DNA from: Methylobacterium amylolyticum
GTDB lineage: Bacteria; Pseudomonadota; Alphaproteobacteria; Rhizobiales; Beijerinckiaceae
NCBI RefSeq assembly: GCF_030700245.1
Contig: NZ_JAUYZI010000049.1
Span: 1-41,750 of the forward strand
Length of the DNA: 41,750 nt
Direction: 5' to 3'
In this document: in pieces, positions 24,630 through 33,195 of the stretch
Position numbering within the stretch: position 1 is the stretch's first letter
Layout: every line of letters begins with the position of its first letter
Notes under the pieces: model-generated
Seen by the model: the letters and a program-made list of their open reading frames with translations, nothing else
What the model was told of the DNA's origin: nothing
The model's database searches: none
Position numbers and translations under genes: made by a program

Positions 24630-24658
24630 CGGACGTCTTCGATGTGGTTGGGAAAAAC

Positions 24659-24733
24659 TGGAGCGGGCGAAGGGATTCGAACCCTCGACCCCAACCTTGG
24701 CAAGGTTGTGCTCTACCCCTGAGCTACACCCGC
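24659..24733 (-). tRNA. tRNA-Gly (GCC)
   Basis: The minus strand reads GCGGGTGTAGCTCAGGGGT, anticodon loop TTGCCAA with anticodon GCC, T-arm GGTTCGAATCC, and acceptor CGCCCGC with discriminator T and an encoded CCA. The length is 75 nt. All arms pair, including one G-U in the acceptor stem. Confidence 0.97.
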
Positions 24734-24853
24734 TCACTGTGCCGTGCCGCCCGGTCGGTGCCGGCGGCCCCCGGCGGCGCTCTCTAAACACCATTCCGCC
24801 GGGGGACGCAAGCGCGTTTCGCAGCCGCGAGGGCGATTCCCGCGGCGGCCGCC

Positions 24854-25318
24854 TCACCAGTCCGCGGCGGGGGGCAGGCCGTCGCGGATCTCGCGCAGGC
24901 GTGCCCGGGTGGCACGGGTGGTGCCCTCCGGCGGATCGTCGGCGGGGAAGAAGGCGCAGGCGGCGATCTCGCGGTCGGGCGTCTTGGTGCGCAGCACCGC
25001 GAAGGCCGGGGCGACGAACAGCGCGACGTGGTCGCGCGGCGCCGCCGCGGCGTTGCGGTAGAAGCCGTGCAGCCGCAGCGGCGCGTCGAGGACGATCTCC
25101 GCCTCCTCGCGGAACTCGCGGGTCATCGCCGCCACCGCGGTCTCGCCGAGCTCGACCCCGCCGCCGGGCAGGTGCCAGCCCGAGATGTAGGTGTGGCGCA
25201 CCAGCGCCACCCGGCCCTGCCCGTCGATCGCCGCCCCGCGCACGCCCAGCGTCACGCCGCGGGTCGCGAGCGCGCCGAGATGGAACAGGCGGCGCAGCAG
25301 CGGCCGATCGAGCAGCAT
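24854..25318 (-). CDS. NUDIX hydrolase
   Basis: A 154-residue NUDIX protein. The NUDIX box runs from Gly53 to about Ile75 (GGVELGETAVAAMTREFREE); it keeps the catalytic REFREE, but the usual final Gly is Glu74. Substrates of the family are nucleoside diphosphates linked to another moiety; nothing in the sequence narrows this. It begins 4 nt after the stop of the FAH-family gene in the same direction, so the two are co-transcribed. An N-terminal ~20-residue helix (RRLFHLGALATRG) precedes the fold. Confidence 0.85.
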   Translation of the reverse strand: MLLDRPLLRRLFHLGALATRGVTLGVRGAAIDGQGRVALVRHTYISGWHLPGGGVELGETAVAAMTREFREEAEIVLDAPLRLHGFYRNAAAAPRDHVALFVAPAFAVLRTKTPDREIAACAFFPADDPPEGTTRATRARLREIRDGLPPAADW

Positions 25319-25322
25319 CGGC

Positions 25323-26018
25323 TCAGACGACGTCGAGGGCGATCTCGCCCAGGCCCGCCACCGCCGCGACCATGCGCTGGCCGCGCTCGACCGGGCCGAC
25401 CCCGGACGGCGTGCCGGTGAAGATCAGGTCGCCCGGGTGAAGGGCGAAGTAGCCCGAGAGGTAGGCGATCTGCTCGGCCACCGACCAGATCATGTCGCCG
25501 AGATCGCCCCGCTGGCGCACCGCGCCGTCCACCGACAGGGTGATCGGCCCGCGCTTCGGATGGCCGACGAGGGAGGCCGGGTAGAGCGGCCCGATCGGCC
25601 CGGAGCCGTCGGCGGCCTTGGCCGTGTCCCAGGGCCGCGACAGCCGCTTGGCCTCGTCCTGGACGTCGCGCCGGGTCATGTCGAGCCCGATGGCGTAGCC
25701 GTAGACGTGGTCGAGGGCACCCTCGACCGGCAGGTCGCGGCCGCCGCCGGACAGCGCCGCCACCATCTCCACCTCGAAATGGTAGTTCGCGGTCTTCGGC
25801 GGGTAGGGATGCGCGGCCGGCTCGGCGCCGACGATCTGGAGGGCGTCGGCGGGCTTCATGAAGAAGAACGGCGGCTCGCGATCCGGATCGGCGCCCATCT
25901 CGCGGGCATGGGCGGCGTAGTTGCGGCCGACGCAGTAGACGCGCCGCACGGGGAACAGGTCGCCGCAGCCGACGATCGGCAGGGCGATGCGCGGCGGGTT
26001 CTGGATGACGGAGAGCAT
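25323..26018 (-). CDS. Fumarylacetoacetate hydrolase-family protein
   Basis: A 231-residue single-domain FAH protein that cleaves C-C bonds in 2,4-dioxo or related acids. The pattern VYCVGRNYAAHAREMG opens the fold; metal ligands are in HFEVEMVAAL (Glu pair) and the YGYAIGLDMTRRDVQ segment (Asp), and GDLIFTGTPSGVGPV is the closing signature. Length and order match fumarylpyruvate hydrolases (NagK/YcgM-like) more than FAH itself. It heads a two-gene unit with the NUDIX gene and is divergent from the D-2-hydroxyacid dehydrogenase. The start at 26018 is supported by the family start; the frame extends to 26075. Confidence 0.88.
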   Translation of the reverse strand: MLSVIQNPPRIALPIVGCGDLFPVRRVYCVGRNYAAHAREMGADPDREPPFFFMKPADALQIVGAEPAAHPYPPKTANYHFEVEMVAALSGGGRDLPVEGALDHVYGYAIGLDMTRRDVQDEAKRLSRPWDTAKAADGSGPIGPLYPASLVGHPKRGPITLSVDGAVRQRGDLGDMIWSVAEQIAYLSGYFALHPGDLIFTGTPSGVGPVERGQRMVAAVAGLGEIALDVV

Positions 26019-26152
26019 CGCTGCCTCGTTGTGCTGGCGCTCGAAGACCGGGCGGCGGGCGCGCCGCCGTTCCATCCGTTGTAAGGCACCCGCGACGGCC
26101 CGCCATACGGCCCGCTTGCCCCGCGCGACGCACGGTCTACAAAAAACCCGCG

Positions 26153-27598
26153 ATGATCCCTTTCGACCCCCGCGACGCCCTCCTGTCCGACCTCCGCGCG
26201 AGCCTCGGCGACCGCCATGTCCTGACCGATCCCGACGTGACGGCGCCCTACCGCGTCGAGAGCCGCGGCCTCTACCGCGGCGAGGCGCTGGCCGTGCTCC
26301 GTCCCGGCTCGACCGCGGAGGTGGCGCGCGCGGTCCGGCTCTGCGCCGCGGCGCGGGTGCCGGTGGTGGCCCAGGGCGGCAATACCGGGCTCACCGGCGG
26401 CGGCGTGCCGGGGGGCGGCGTCGTGCTGTCGCTGGAGCGGCTGACGCGGGTGCGCGGCGTCGACACGGTCAACGCCAGCCTCACCGTCGAGGCCGGGGCG
26501 ATCCTGGCCGACGTGCAGGCGGCGGCGGACGCGGCCGGGATGCTGTTCCCGCTCACCTACGGCTCCCGGGGCTCGGCCCGGATCGGCGGCAGCGTCAGCA
26601 CCAACGCGGGCGGGCTCAACGTGCTGGCCTTCGGCAACACCCGCGAGCTGGTGCTCGGCCTCGAAGTGGTGCTGGCCGACGGGCGCGTCTGGGACGGCCT
26701 GAGGGGCCTGCGCAAGGACAATGCCGGCTACGATCTCAAGCACCTGTTCATCGGGGCCGAGGGCACGCTCGGCATCGTCACCGCCGCGGTGCTGAAGCTT
26801 TTTCCGAAGCCGCGCTCGGTCGGCGTCGCCGTCGTCGGCCTCGGCTCGGCCCGGGCGGCGCTCGACCTGTTCGTGCACCTGCGGGCGCGGGCCGACCGGG
26901 ATCTGACCGCCTTCGAGTACCTGCCGCCCTTCGCCCTGGAGATCGTGCTGCGCCACGTCCACGGCGCCGTCCGTCCGCTGGCGGGCGATCACGCCGCCTA
27001 CGCGCTGATCGAGGTCTCCTCGTCGCGGCCGCAGGCCGACGCCCGGGCCGACCTGGAGGCGGCGCTGGCCGACGCCCTGGAGGGCGGCCTGATCGAGGAT
27101 GCGGCGATCGGCACGAGCGGCGCGCAGAACGACGGCCTGTGGCGCCTGCGCGAGGGCGTGCCCGAGGCCCAGACCCGCGAGGGCGCCTCGATCAAGCACG
27201 ACGTGTCGGTACCGCTCTCGGCGCTGCCCGAATTCCTGGAGCGGGCGAGCGCGGCCTGCGTTGCCGCGATGCCCGGCCTGCGCCCGTGCGGCTTCGGGCA
27301 TTTCGGCGACGGCAACATCCACTTCAACCTCACCCAGCCGCCCGGCATGGACCGCGACGCGTTCCTGGCCCGGTGGGGCGATTTCAACCGCATCGTCCAC
27401 GACATCGTGCACGCGCTGGGCGGCTCCATCGCGGCCGAGCACGGGGTCGGCCTGATCAAGCGCGACGAGATGGCCCTCTACGCCGACCCGGTCGGCCTCG
27501 ACGTGATGCGGCGCCTGAAGCGGGCCCTGGATCCGGAAGACCTCCTCAATCCCGGCAAGGTGCTCCCGCGCGCGGCGGACGCGCCGGCCGGGCCATGA
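26153..27598 (+). CDS. FAD-binding D-2-hydroxyacid dehydrogenase (D2HGDH/GlcD-type)
   Basis: A 481-residue VAO/PCMH-fold flavoprotein oxidising a D-2-hydroxyacid to the 2-oxoacid. The FAD pyrophosphate loop is QGGNTGLTGG (74-83) and the adenine contact is GSRGSARIGGSVSTNAGG; the C-terminal cap holds the metal-site motif GHFGDGNIHFN and AAEHGVGLIKRDEM. The pattern is that of D-2-hydroxyglutarate or D-lactate dehydrogenases; a GlcD glycolate oxidase subunit is less likely because no GlcE/F genes follow. ATG at 26153 is used. It may supply electrons to an ETF or quinone, which is not determinable here. Confidence 0.9.
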   Translation: MIPFDPRDALLSDLRASLGDRHVLTDPDVTAPYRVESRGLYRGEALAVLRPGSTAEVARAVRLCAAARVPVVAQGGNTGLTGGGVPGGGVVLSLERLTRVRGVDTVNASLTVEAGAILADVQAAADAAGMLFPLTYGSRGSARIGGSVSTNAGGLNVLAFGNTRELVLGLEVVLADGRVWDGLRGLRKDNAGYDLKHLFIGAEGTLGIVTAAVLKLFPKPRSVGVAVVGLGSARAALDLFVHLRARADRDLTAFEYLPPFALEIVLRHVHGAVRPLAGDHAAYALIEVSSSRPQADARADLEAALADALEGGLIEDAAIGTSGAQNDGLWRLREGVPEAQTREGASIKHDVSVPLSALPEFLERASAACVAAMPGLRPCGFGHFGDGNIHFNLTQPPGMDRDAFLARWGDFNRIVHDIVHALGGSIAAEHGVGLIKRDEMALYADPVGLDVMRRLKRALDPEDLLNPGKVLPRAADAPAGP

Positions 27599-27691
27599 CC
27601 CCGGATTTGTGCGCCGCGCCATAATTCGGCTCCGGCGCGGGCGCATGGGACTGGCGCGGTGGCCACCGCCACCGCGGTCGCGGCGGGTCCG

Positions 27692-27707
27692 TTAACCGCC
27701 TGCTAAC
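27692..27707 (+). promoter_or_regulatory. CtrA-like box, one mismatch
   Basis: TTAACCGCCTGCTAAC fits TTAA-N7-TTAAC except for C in place of the first T of the second half. It lies 136 bp upstream of the DUF2218 gene, in the only spacer between it and the dehydrogenase gene. It is weaker support than the exact box at 5752. Confidence 0.35.
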
Positions 27708-27842
27708 GCTGCGGCCCGACCCTCTCCGCCAACGGCGCGGACACGTCCGCCGGCATGGGCCCGCCCCTTGCTTGGCAGACCGTCATCTCGCACTTGCGAG
27801 ACGACGAGCCCCGCCAGCCCACGTCATCCGGAGCCAGACGGA

Positions 27843-28139
27843 ATGCCTACCTCACAGGCCCGCGTTCAGACCGCCGAGGCGAGTCGCTACCTCCAGCAGC
27901 TCTGCCGACACTGGAGCCACAAGTTCAAGGTCGAGGCGACGCCCCAGCACGGCACGGTGCCGTTCGGCGAGGACCGCGTCTGCACCTTCGACGCCGAACC
28001 CGACGCGCTGGTGATGCGCATCGACACCGCCGACCCGACGAACCTGACGCGGCTCGAGAACGTCGTCTCCGACCACCTGCTCCGCTTCGCCTTCCGCGAG
28101 AGCCTCGGCGACATCCGCTGGTCCCGGGCCGTCGCGTAG
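27843..28139 (+). CDS. DUF2218 domain protein
   Basis: A 98-residue protein with the DUF2218 pattern: RYLQQLCRHWSHKFKVEATPQHGTVPFG, then a Cys-containing CTFDAEPDALVMRIDT and a terminal NVVSDHLLRFAFRE. The DUF2218 family is small, and often near iron or siderophore genes, but no function is established. The ATG at 27843 is preceded by CGGAG. Third-position GC is high as in its neighbours. It is followed 16 nt after the stop by a hairpin. Confidence 0.82.
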   Translation: MPTSQARVQTAEASRYLQQLCRHWSHKFKVEATPQHGTVPFGEDRVCTFDAEPDALVMRIDTADPTNLTRLENVVSDHLLRFAFRESLGDIRWSRAVA

Positions 28140-28155
28140 CCAGCACGACCGGAGA

Positions 28156-28184
28156 CGGTTCCCCGCTGCACCCGCGAGGAACCG
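28156..28184 (+). terminator. Hairpin downstream of DUF2218 gene
   Basis: CGGTTCC (28156-28162) and GGAACCG (28178-28184) pair, with an inner CGC/GCG extension after a mismatch. It starts 17 nt after the stop codon. There is no U-tract. Confidence 0.5.
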
Positions 28185-28557
28185 GCGCAGCACAGCAGGC
28201 CTGTCGATGGCTGACGGAGGTCGTCCGTCGACGCCATAGCCGGACCCGCGCGGATCACGGTCGCGCCACGTGTCGCGCCCCGGCTGACGGACCGAGCGCG
28301 GCCGAGGCTTGTGGACACTCGCGCCGTCGTGGGCGCAACGGACCGGCGCGCCGCTCGAAGCGCCCGTCATACCCCGAGACGCGGATTCCCTGCGACGGCG
28401 ACCACCGCCCGGCCTGCAGCCTCAAGCGTGGCCGTCACATCCTTGCCCAGAACATACAGTCAAGCTCGATCGAGCCGATGTCGAGGTCGGGCGGCGCCCT
28501 GTCGTGCGCGGCTCTGAGCTCGCGCGGCCATGTGGAGCGCGCGTGGAGCCAGAACGG
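28185..28557. other. Intergenic stretch without a recognised gene
   Basis: Open frames exist across this region, but none shows a ribosome-binding site, a family pattern or protein-like composition. The right end is the probable promoter and leader of the cell-wall hydrolase gene, whose GGAG lies just before 28558. Nothing else is identified. Confidence 0.4.
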
Positions 28558-29202
28558 ATGCGGGGTGTCGTGGCGACGAAGACGGTGCGGACATCGACGG
28601 TCTTGCTGCTGGGAGGCAGCCTCTGCGCCTGCAATACCGCGTCGCCCACGGTGACGGGCTCGATTCCGGGGCGCGAGCGGCCGATGACCGTCAGCGACGC
28701 CGAGCGCGACTGCCTCGGGCGCGCCATGTATTTCGAGGCGAACCGCAGCGACGCGGACGGGCTCCTCGCCGTCGGGACGGTGGTCCTGAACCGGTTGCAC
28801 GCGGCGATCTTTCCCGGGAGCATCTGCGAGGTGGTCGGCCAGCGCGGCCAGTTCGCGGCCGGCGTCCTCACGAAACCGATGCAGGCGAAGGACCTCGACA
28901 CGGTCGCCGACGTGGCCGACGCGCTCCTGGCCGGCGAGCGGCACCCGAAGGTGGCGAAGGCGATGTACTTCCACACCGCCGGCCGTCGCTACCCCTACGG
29001 CAACATGCACTACGTCGCGGTGACGGGCGGCAACGCCTTCTACGAGAAGCGATCCGCCGGACGCGCCGCGCGGACCGAGACCGCGCATTTCGCGGCTCCG
29101 GCGGCGGACGCGGCGTCGGGGCCGGCCCCGGCGGCGCCGCCCGTGGCGGACGTGGCCGGAGCGGGCGCCGGCGCGAGGCCGGACGGCGCGGCGACGCCCT
29201 GA
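28558..29202 (+). CDS. SleB-type cell-wall hydrolase, lipoprotein
   Basis: A 214-residue Hydrolase_2 (PF07486-like) protein, related to spore cortex-lytic SleB and to alphaproteobacterial envelope hydrolases. The N-terminus is a lipoprotein signal with lipobox L-C-A-C near residues 22-25. The catalytic-domain signature DCLGRAMYFEANRSDADGLL contains the probable catalytic Glu; VVLNRLHAAIFPGSICEVVGQ and HPKVAKAMYFHTAGRRYPYG complete the fold. The last ~45 residues are Ala/Pro/Gly-rich. It likely acts as a muramidase/transglycosylase-type enzyme anchored in the outer membrane. Start at 28558 has GGAG upstream. Confidence 0.85.
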   Translation: MRGVVATKTVRTSTVLLLGGSLCACNTASPTVTGSIPGRERPMTVSDAERDCLGRAMYFEANRSDADGLLAVGTVVLNRLHAAIFPGSICEVVGQRGQFAAGVLTKPMQAKDLDTVADVADALLAGERHPKVAKAMYFHTAGRRYPYGNMHYVAVTGGNAFYEKRSAGRAARTETAHFAAPAADAASGPAPAAPPVADVAGAGAGARPDGAATP

Positions 29203-29375
29203 CGGAATGCCGGCCTGACCAGAACGGGCGGCCCGGAACGTCCACAGTTCCTCGCCGCTCGCGGTACGGACCGCGCACGACAACTTGATCGGTACAGGAC
29301 GGAATTCCCCCCGCGACTCTCCTGTTGTCCTTCCGCTCCGGACGGACGCGCCGGAGCGATCACGGGAGGAATGGG

Positions 29376-29921
29376 ATGCGCAGTCTTCGGATGGGCCTCG
29401 CCTGTCTCGCCGCCGGGCTCATCGCGTCGGGGGCGGCGCGGGCCGCCACGGACGGGACCGCCCCGGATCTCAAGAGCCTGGGCCCGACGCAGCCGGCCAA
29501 GCTCCAGGACGGGCAGTACACCGACAAGAACGGCGACCCGACCTACCACGTCACGGACGGCGGCAAGAAGGTCGATTGGTACACGATGTCCGGTTACGTC
29601 CGGTACAACTCCAACTGCATCGTCTGTCACGGGCCCGACGGGATGGGGTCGACCTACGCCCCGTCGCTGGTCGATTCGCTCAAGACGATGGATTACGCCC
29701 ATTTCGCCGGCATCGTGCTCGGCGGGAAGAAGGACGTGAGCGCGTCGCAGGAACTCGTGATGCCGGCCTTCGGCGACAACCGGAACGTCACCTGCTACCT
29801 GCCCGACATCTACACGTATCTGCGCGCCCGCGCCGAGGGCGCGCTGGGCCGCAACCGCCCGCCCAAGCACGAGCCGAAGCCGGCCGCGTTCACGAAGGCC
29901 GAGGACGCCTGCATGAAGTGA
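29376..29921 (+). CDS. Four-cysteine c-type cytochrome, methanol-metabolism-related
   Basis: A 181-residue periplasmic cytochrome. A signal peptide (MRSLRMGLACLAAGLIASGAARA) precedes a mature part with the heme motif CIVCHG, an axial-ligand Met in LVMPAFGDN, and two further Cys in NVTCYLP and EDACMK. The conserved four-cysteine pattern and the opening KLQDGQYTDKNGDPTYHV match the family I know as TIGR03874, found in methylotrophs near methanol oxidation genes. Here no mxa or xox gene lies nearby in the window, so the partner is unknown. The ATG at 29376 has GGAGG at 5 nt. Confidence 0.85.
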   Translation: MRSLRMGLACLAAGLIASGAARAATDGTAPDLKSLGPTQPAKLQDGQYTDKNGDPTYHVTDGGKKVDWYTMSGYVRYNSNCIVCHGPDGMGSTYAPSLVDSLKTMDYAHFAGIVLGGKKDVSASQELVMPAFGDNRNVTCYLPDIYTYLRARAEGALGRNRPPKHEPKPAAFTKAEDACMK

Positions 29922-30048
29922 CCGGCTCGAAGGCGTTCGAACGCCACCGGCCGCCTCGACGTCGGCACACGGAGGCTCGGCGCGGCGGCACGGTCTCCAC
30001 CGGTCGCGGACGATCCGCGGATCCGCCCGCCGCCGGATGCGGATGACC

Positions 30049-30064
30049 GGGGCCGGCCGGCCCC
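30049..30064. terminator. GC palindrome downstream of the cytochrome gene
   Basis: GGGGCCGGCCGGCCCC is a perfect 16-nt palindrome in the 267-bp gap between the cytochrome and the CYTH-CHAD gene. It can form a 6-bp stem with a 4-nt loop and may terminate the cytochrome transcript. No U-tract is present. The rest of this gap (29922-30188) shows no gene. Confidence 0.35.
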
Positions 30065-30188
30065 TGGCGCGCCGCGCGCCGTCCCGCTAGGCAGTGTGAT
30101 CCCAGGCGCCCGATCGGCGTTGTGCCTGACCGCAACCCCTCGCCTCGCGCCGCGCCGGGCGAGCCGAGAAGGATTCAGGACGGACCGG

Positions 30189-31724
30189 ATGAGCGAGCCC
30201 CGCGAGATCGAGCTGAAACTGGAAGGCGAGTTGTCGGACCTCGCGACGCTGCAGGCCCACCCGCTTCTTCAGGAGGCGGCGGAGCAGGACGAAGCGCTGC
30301 TCACCTCGGTCTACCACGACACCGCCGACCTGCGTCTGCGCGCGGCCGGGCTGGGCCTGCGGGTCCGCAAGAAGGGCGATCAGCACATCCAGACCCTGAA
30401 GGCCGAGGGGGACGGCCTGTTCGAGCGGCCGGAATGGGAATGGCCGGTCTCGGGCCCGGAGCCCGACCTCGCCCTGCTGGCCGACACCCCGGCCGCCGCG
30501 ATCCTCGACGGCGCCGCGCCGCCGCAGCCGGTCTTCACCACGGCGGTGACGCGGCGGACCTACGGGGTCGAGCAGGGTCGCTCACGCATCGAGGTCGCCC
30601 TCGACAGCGGCCGCATCGTCGCGCCGGCGCAGGATCGGGTCGTCGGGATCTGCGAGGTGGAGCTCGAACTCAAGGACGGCGCCGCCGCCGAGGTGTTCGC
30701 CCTGGCGCACGCCCTGGCCGCCCTGGCCCCGCTGCGGCTCGGCGTGCGCAGCAAGTCGGAGCGCGGCTACCTCCTGGCGGCGGGCGAGGCCGACCGCGTC
30801 CGCAAGGCCGAACCGGTGCGGCTGCGGACCGACATGAACGCGGCTCAGGCGTTCCAGGCGGTCGTCCACGCCTGCCTGCGCCACATGCGGACCAACGAGG
30901 ACATCCTGCTCCAAGGGCGCAACGCCGACGCGCTCCATCAGGTGCGGGTGGCGATCCGCAGGCTGCGCTCGGCCTTCTCGCTGTTCGGCGACCTCGTCCG
31001 CGACGCGCAGGGCGAGCGCCTCCGGGCCGAGCTGAAGCGGATCACCGAGCCGCTCGGGCACGCGCGCAATCTCGACGTATTTCTCGCGACGACCCTGCCG
31101 GCCGAGCGGGAGCGGCACCCCGACGAGCCCGGCCTGCTCACCCTGGAGACCCTGCTGGAGGATCGCCGCGCGCAGGCCCACGACGCCGTCCAGGAGATGC
31201 TCCGCTCCGACGCGTGGCGGACGCTGGTCCTCGACCTCGTCCGCTGGACCAATGCCGGGCCGTGGCTGCGCGACAACGCGGGGGACCGGGCCGAGGCGCG
31301 GGCCGAGCCGGCGCGGGACTTCGCCGCCCGGGTGCTCGACAAGCGGCGCCGCCAGGTGAAGAAGCGCGGCCGCCACCTCGACGATCTCAACCCGGAGGAC
31401 CGCCATCAGGTGCGGATCGCGGCCAAGAAGCTGCGCTACGGAGCCGAGTTCTTCGCCGGGCTGTACGACGGCAAGAAGGCCACCCGCCGTCACGCCGCCT
31501 TCGTGAAGGCCCTGTCCGAACTCCAGGACCATCTCGGCGCGCTGAACGACATCGCTACCGCCGACGAGATCCTGCACGAGGTCACCGGCGGTCAGGCGAG
31601 CCCCTCGGCGCTGTTCGCCGCCGGGATGACGGCGGCGGATGTCGAGGCGCGCAGCCGCACCCTCCTGACCGATGCCGCCCAGGCGCGCTCCGACCTCGTC
31701 GACGTGAAGCCGTTCTGGCGGTAG
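30189..31724 (+). CDS. CYTH-CHAD domain protein
   Basis: A 511-residue fusion. The N-terminal CYTH domain (about 1-205) starts with EIELKLEG and contains KSERGYLLA; the C-terminal CHAD domain (about 220-500) is helical and carries conserved His-rich helices (VHACLRHM, ADALHQVRVAIRRLRSAF and DRHQVRIAAKKLRY). CYTH domains hydrolyse or bind triphosphates, and CHAD domains bind polyphosphate, so a role in polyphosphate or inorganic triphosphate handling is likely. The ATG at 30189 is used. It is followed by a strong terminator. The second CYTH gene of the window lies at 12.9 kb. Confidence 0.92.
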   Translation: MSEPREIELKLEGELSDLATLQAHPLLQEAAEQDEALLTSVYHDTADLRLRAAGLGLRVRKKGDQHIQTLKAEGDGLFERPEWEWPVSGPEPDLALLADTPAAAILDGAAPPQPVFTTAVTRRTYGVEQGRSRIEVALDSGRIVAPAQDRVVGICEVELELKDGAAAEVFALAHALAALAPLRLGVRSKSERGYLLAAGEADRVRKAEPVRLRTDMNAAQAFQAVVHACLRHMRTNEDILLQGRNADALHQVRVAIRRLRSAFSLFGDLVRDAQGERLRAELKRITEPLGHARNLDVFLATTLPAERERHPDEPGLLTLETLLEDRRAQAHDAVQEMLRSDAWRTLVLDLVRWTNAGPWLRDNAGDRAEARAEPARDFAARVLDKRRRQVKKRGRHLDDLNPEDRHQVRIAAKKLRYGAEFFAGLYDGKKATRRHAAFVKALSELQDHLGALNDIATADEILHEVTGGQASPSALFAAGMTAADVEARSRTLLTDAAQARSDLVDVKPFWR

Positions 31725-31742
31725 GCACTGCGAACGCGCGAG

Positions 31743-31771
31743 CGCCCCGGGATCGCTCCCGGGGCGTTCTT
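31743..31771 (+). terminator. Intrinsic terminator after the CYTH-CHAD gene
   Basis: CGCCCCGGGA (31743-31752) and TCCCGGGGCG (31757-31766) form a perfect 10-bp stem with a TCGC loop, followed by TTCTT. It begins 19 nt after the stop codon, on the same strand. Confidence 0.8.
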
Positions 31772-31829
31772 GAACCGCGTGCGGCCAGGGTGATCGGGCT
31801 GGGGATGCGCGCGGCCAGTCGGACGGGCC

Positions 31830-32639
31830 TCAGTACGAGCCGAACTTGTAGTTCAGGCCGACGCGACCGAGGACGCCCTCGTTCTGGAAGCGCGAGACGT
31901 AGGAGCCGACGCCGACGCCCGGCAAGCCGGCCAGCACCACCGAGCGGCGACCGAGGTCGTAGTACAGGCCCTCGGCCTTCACGGTGACGGCCGACGACTT
32001 GAAGAAGTTCAGGAAGGAGTCGGTGGGCAGGGCGTACTCGATGCCGCCGCCGGCCGTCCAGCCGGTCTCGGTGCGGGTCCGGGCGCCGTAGAAGGTCGGC
32101 ACGCCTGCGGCGCTCTCGTAGAGGCCGCGATAGCTCACGTCGCCGTAGGCGAAACCGCCGGTCGCGTAGACCAGGGTGCGGTCGAAGGCGTAGCCGAGGC
32201 GGCCGCGCACGGTGCCGAGGTAGTCGGTCGACTGGCGGAAGACGCTGATGCCGCGGTTGGTGCCGATGAAGCCGCGGCTGCGGTTCAGATCGGTGTAGGC
32301 GGCGTCCGCCTCGAGACCGACGACGACACCGGCGCCCGGCGTTAACTGGTAGTTGTATCCGATCTGGCCGCCGCCGGTGAAACCGTCCTGCGGGAGGGGC
32401 AGAGCGGCCGGGCGGTTGCCGTTGATGACGCCGTTGTTCGCGGGCAGCACGCCGGCGGTGAACACCGTGTCCTTGGTGGTGGTGATGTAGCCGGCGTTGA
32501 TGCCGAAATAGGCGCCCGTCCAGGTGAAGACCGGCACCGGCGTGAAGACCGGCGGCGGCGCGCGGCGCGGCAGATCGGCCGCAGCCGCGGCGGCGGTGAG
32601 GGCCGTGAAGGCGGCCAGGGAGGTTACGATCCTGCTCAT
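31830..32639 (-). CDS. Outer-membrane beta-barrel protein (Omp25/31-type)
   Basis: A 269-residue porin-like protein of the alphaproteobacterial Omp25/Omp31/RopB type. A signal peptide (MSRIVTSLAAFTALTAAAAA) precedes ADLPRRAPPP and the family entry WTGAYFGINAGY. Strands alternate with glycine turns (GGGQIGYNYQ, GLEADAAYTDL, GTVRGRLGYAFDRTLVYATGGFAYG), and the protein ends in GLNYKFGSY with a terminal aromatic typical of barrels. It should be an outer-membrane structural protein or immune-target porin. The 550-bp AT-richer upstream region suggests strong, regulated expression. It converges on the CYTH-CHAD gene. Confidence 0.9.
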   Translation of the reverse strand: MSRIVTSLAAFTALTAAAAAADLPRRAPPPVFTPVPVFTWTGAYFGINAGYITTTKDTVFTAGVLPANNGVINGNRPAALPLPQDGFTGGGQIGYNYQLTPGAGVVVGLEADAAYTDLNRSRGFIGTNRGISVFRQSTDYLGTVRGRLGYAFDRTLVYATGGFAYGDVSYRGLYESAAGVPTFYGARTRTETGWTAGGGIEYALPTDSFLNFFKSSAVTVKAEGLYYDLGRRSVVLAGLPGVGVGSYVSRFQNEGVLGRVGLNYKFGSY

Positions 32640-33195
32640 GATGTCCGTCGTTCGGCGATGACTGATGGCGATGACCGTAACATCAGTCCTTCATTCGATC
32701 TGTAGCGCATCTGCAACATGATTTCCGTTACGTGCGGCGCAACATCGTTTCTGAATTGTGAATGGCGGCCACGTTCGCAGATCCCCGCAGTCGATACGGC
32801 CCTGCTGGACACTCTTGATGCCTTCTGATGCGTCCGATTGCAGTCGTGATCGAAGGAAAGGCATTTTTTCATCGCGAATTCGTGATGAGAATCGCGGCGG
32901 AACCGCCGGGCCGCTGACGGGGATGGCTCGACGAGGCGCGTCGGGGGACCGTGCGCCCGGCGCGATCGCGATCGGTCGTTCCAACGCGGTCGGCGGGAAT
33001 GATCGGCGACGCAGAAATCTTCCGGCCACGGACGCCCCCGCAATGGCCGAGACTTACCGGCCCGCGCCACGGGGGATCAGCACGAATTACCTACGCATTG
33101 CGCATCGAGCCGCGCGATATGGACCTCGAGATCTTCAACCATAAATTGATGACGGAGTGACGGTCCGGTCGCTCGTCGAGCAAGAGGTGACGAAC
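32640..33195. promoter_or_regulatory. AT-richer divergent regulatory region with a 20-bp palindrome
   Basis: This 556-bp spacer between the omp gene and the double-glycine peptide gene is clearly richer in A+T than its surroundings. It contains TCATCGCGAATTCGTGATGA (32869-32888), a palindrome broken at one position pair, which looks like an operator. A 78-codon frame opens within it (32872 to 32636, minus), but its codon use is unlike the neighbours. No convincing gene is present. Confidence 0.45.

Noticed and set aside
32636..32872. Minus-strand frame MKKCLSFDH... ending in an ATGA overlap with the omp start
   Set aside because: Codon use is AT-rich and unlike the neighbours, composition is not protein-like, and it lies in the AT-rich regulatory spacer; the overlap is likely chance.
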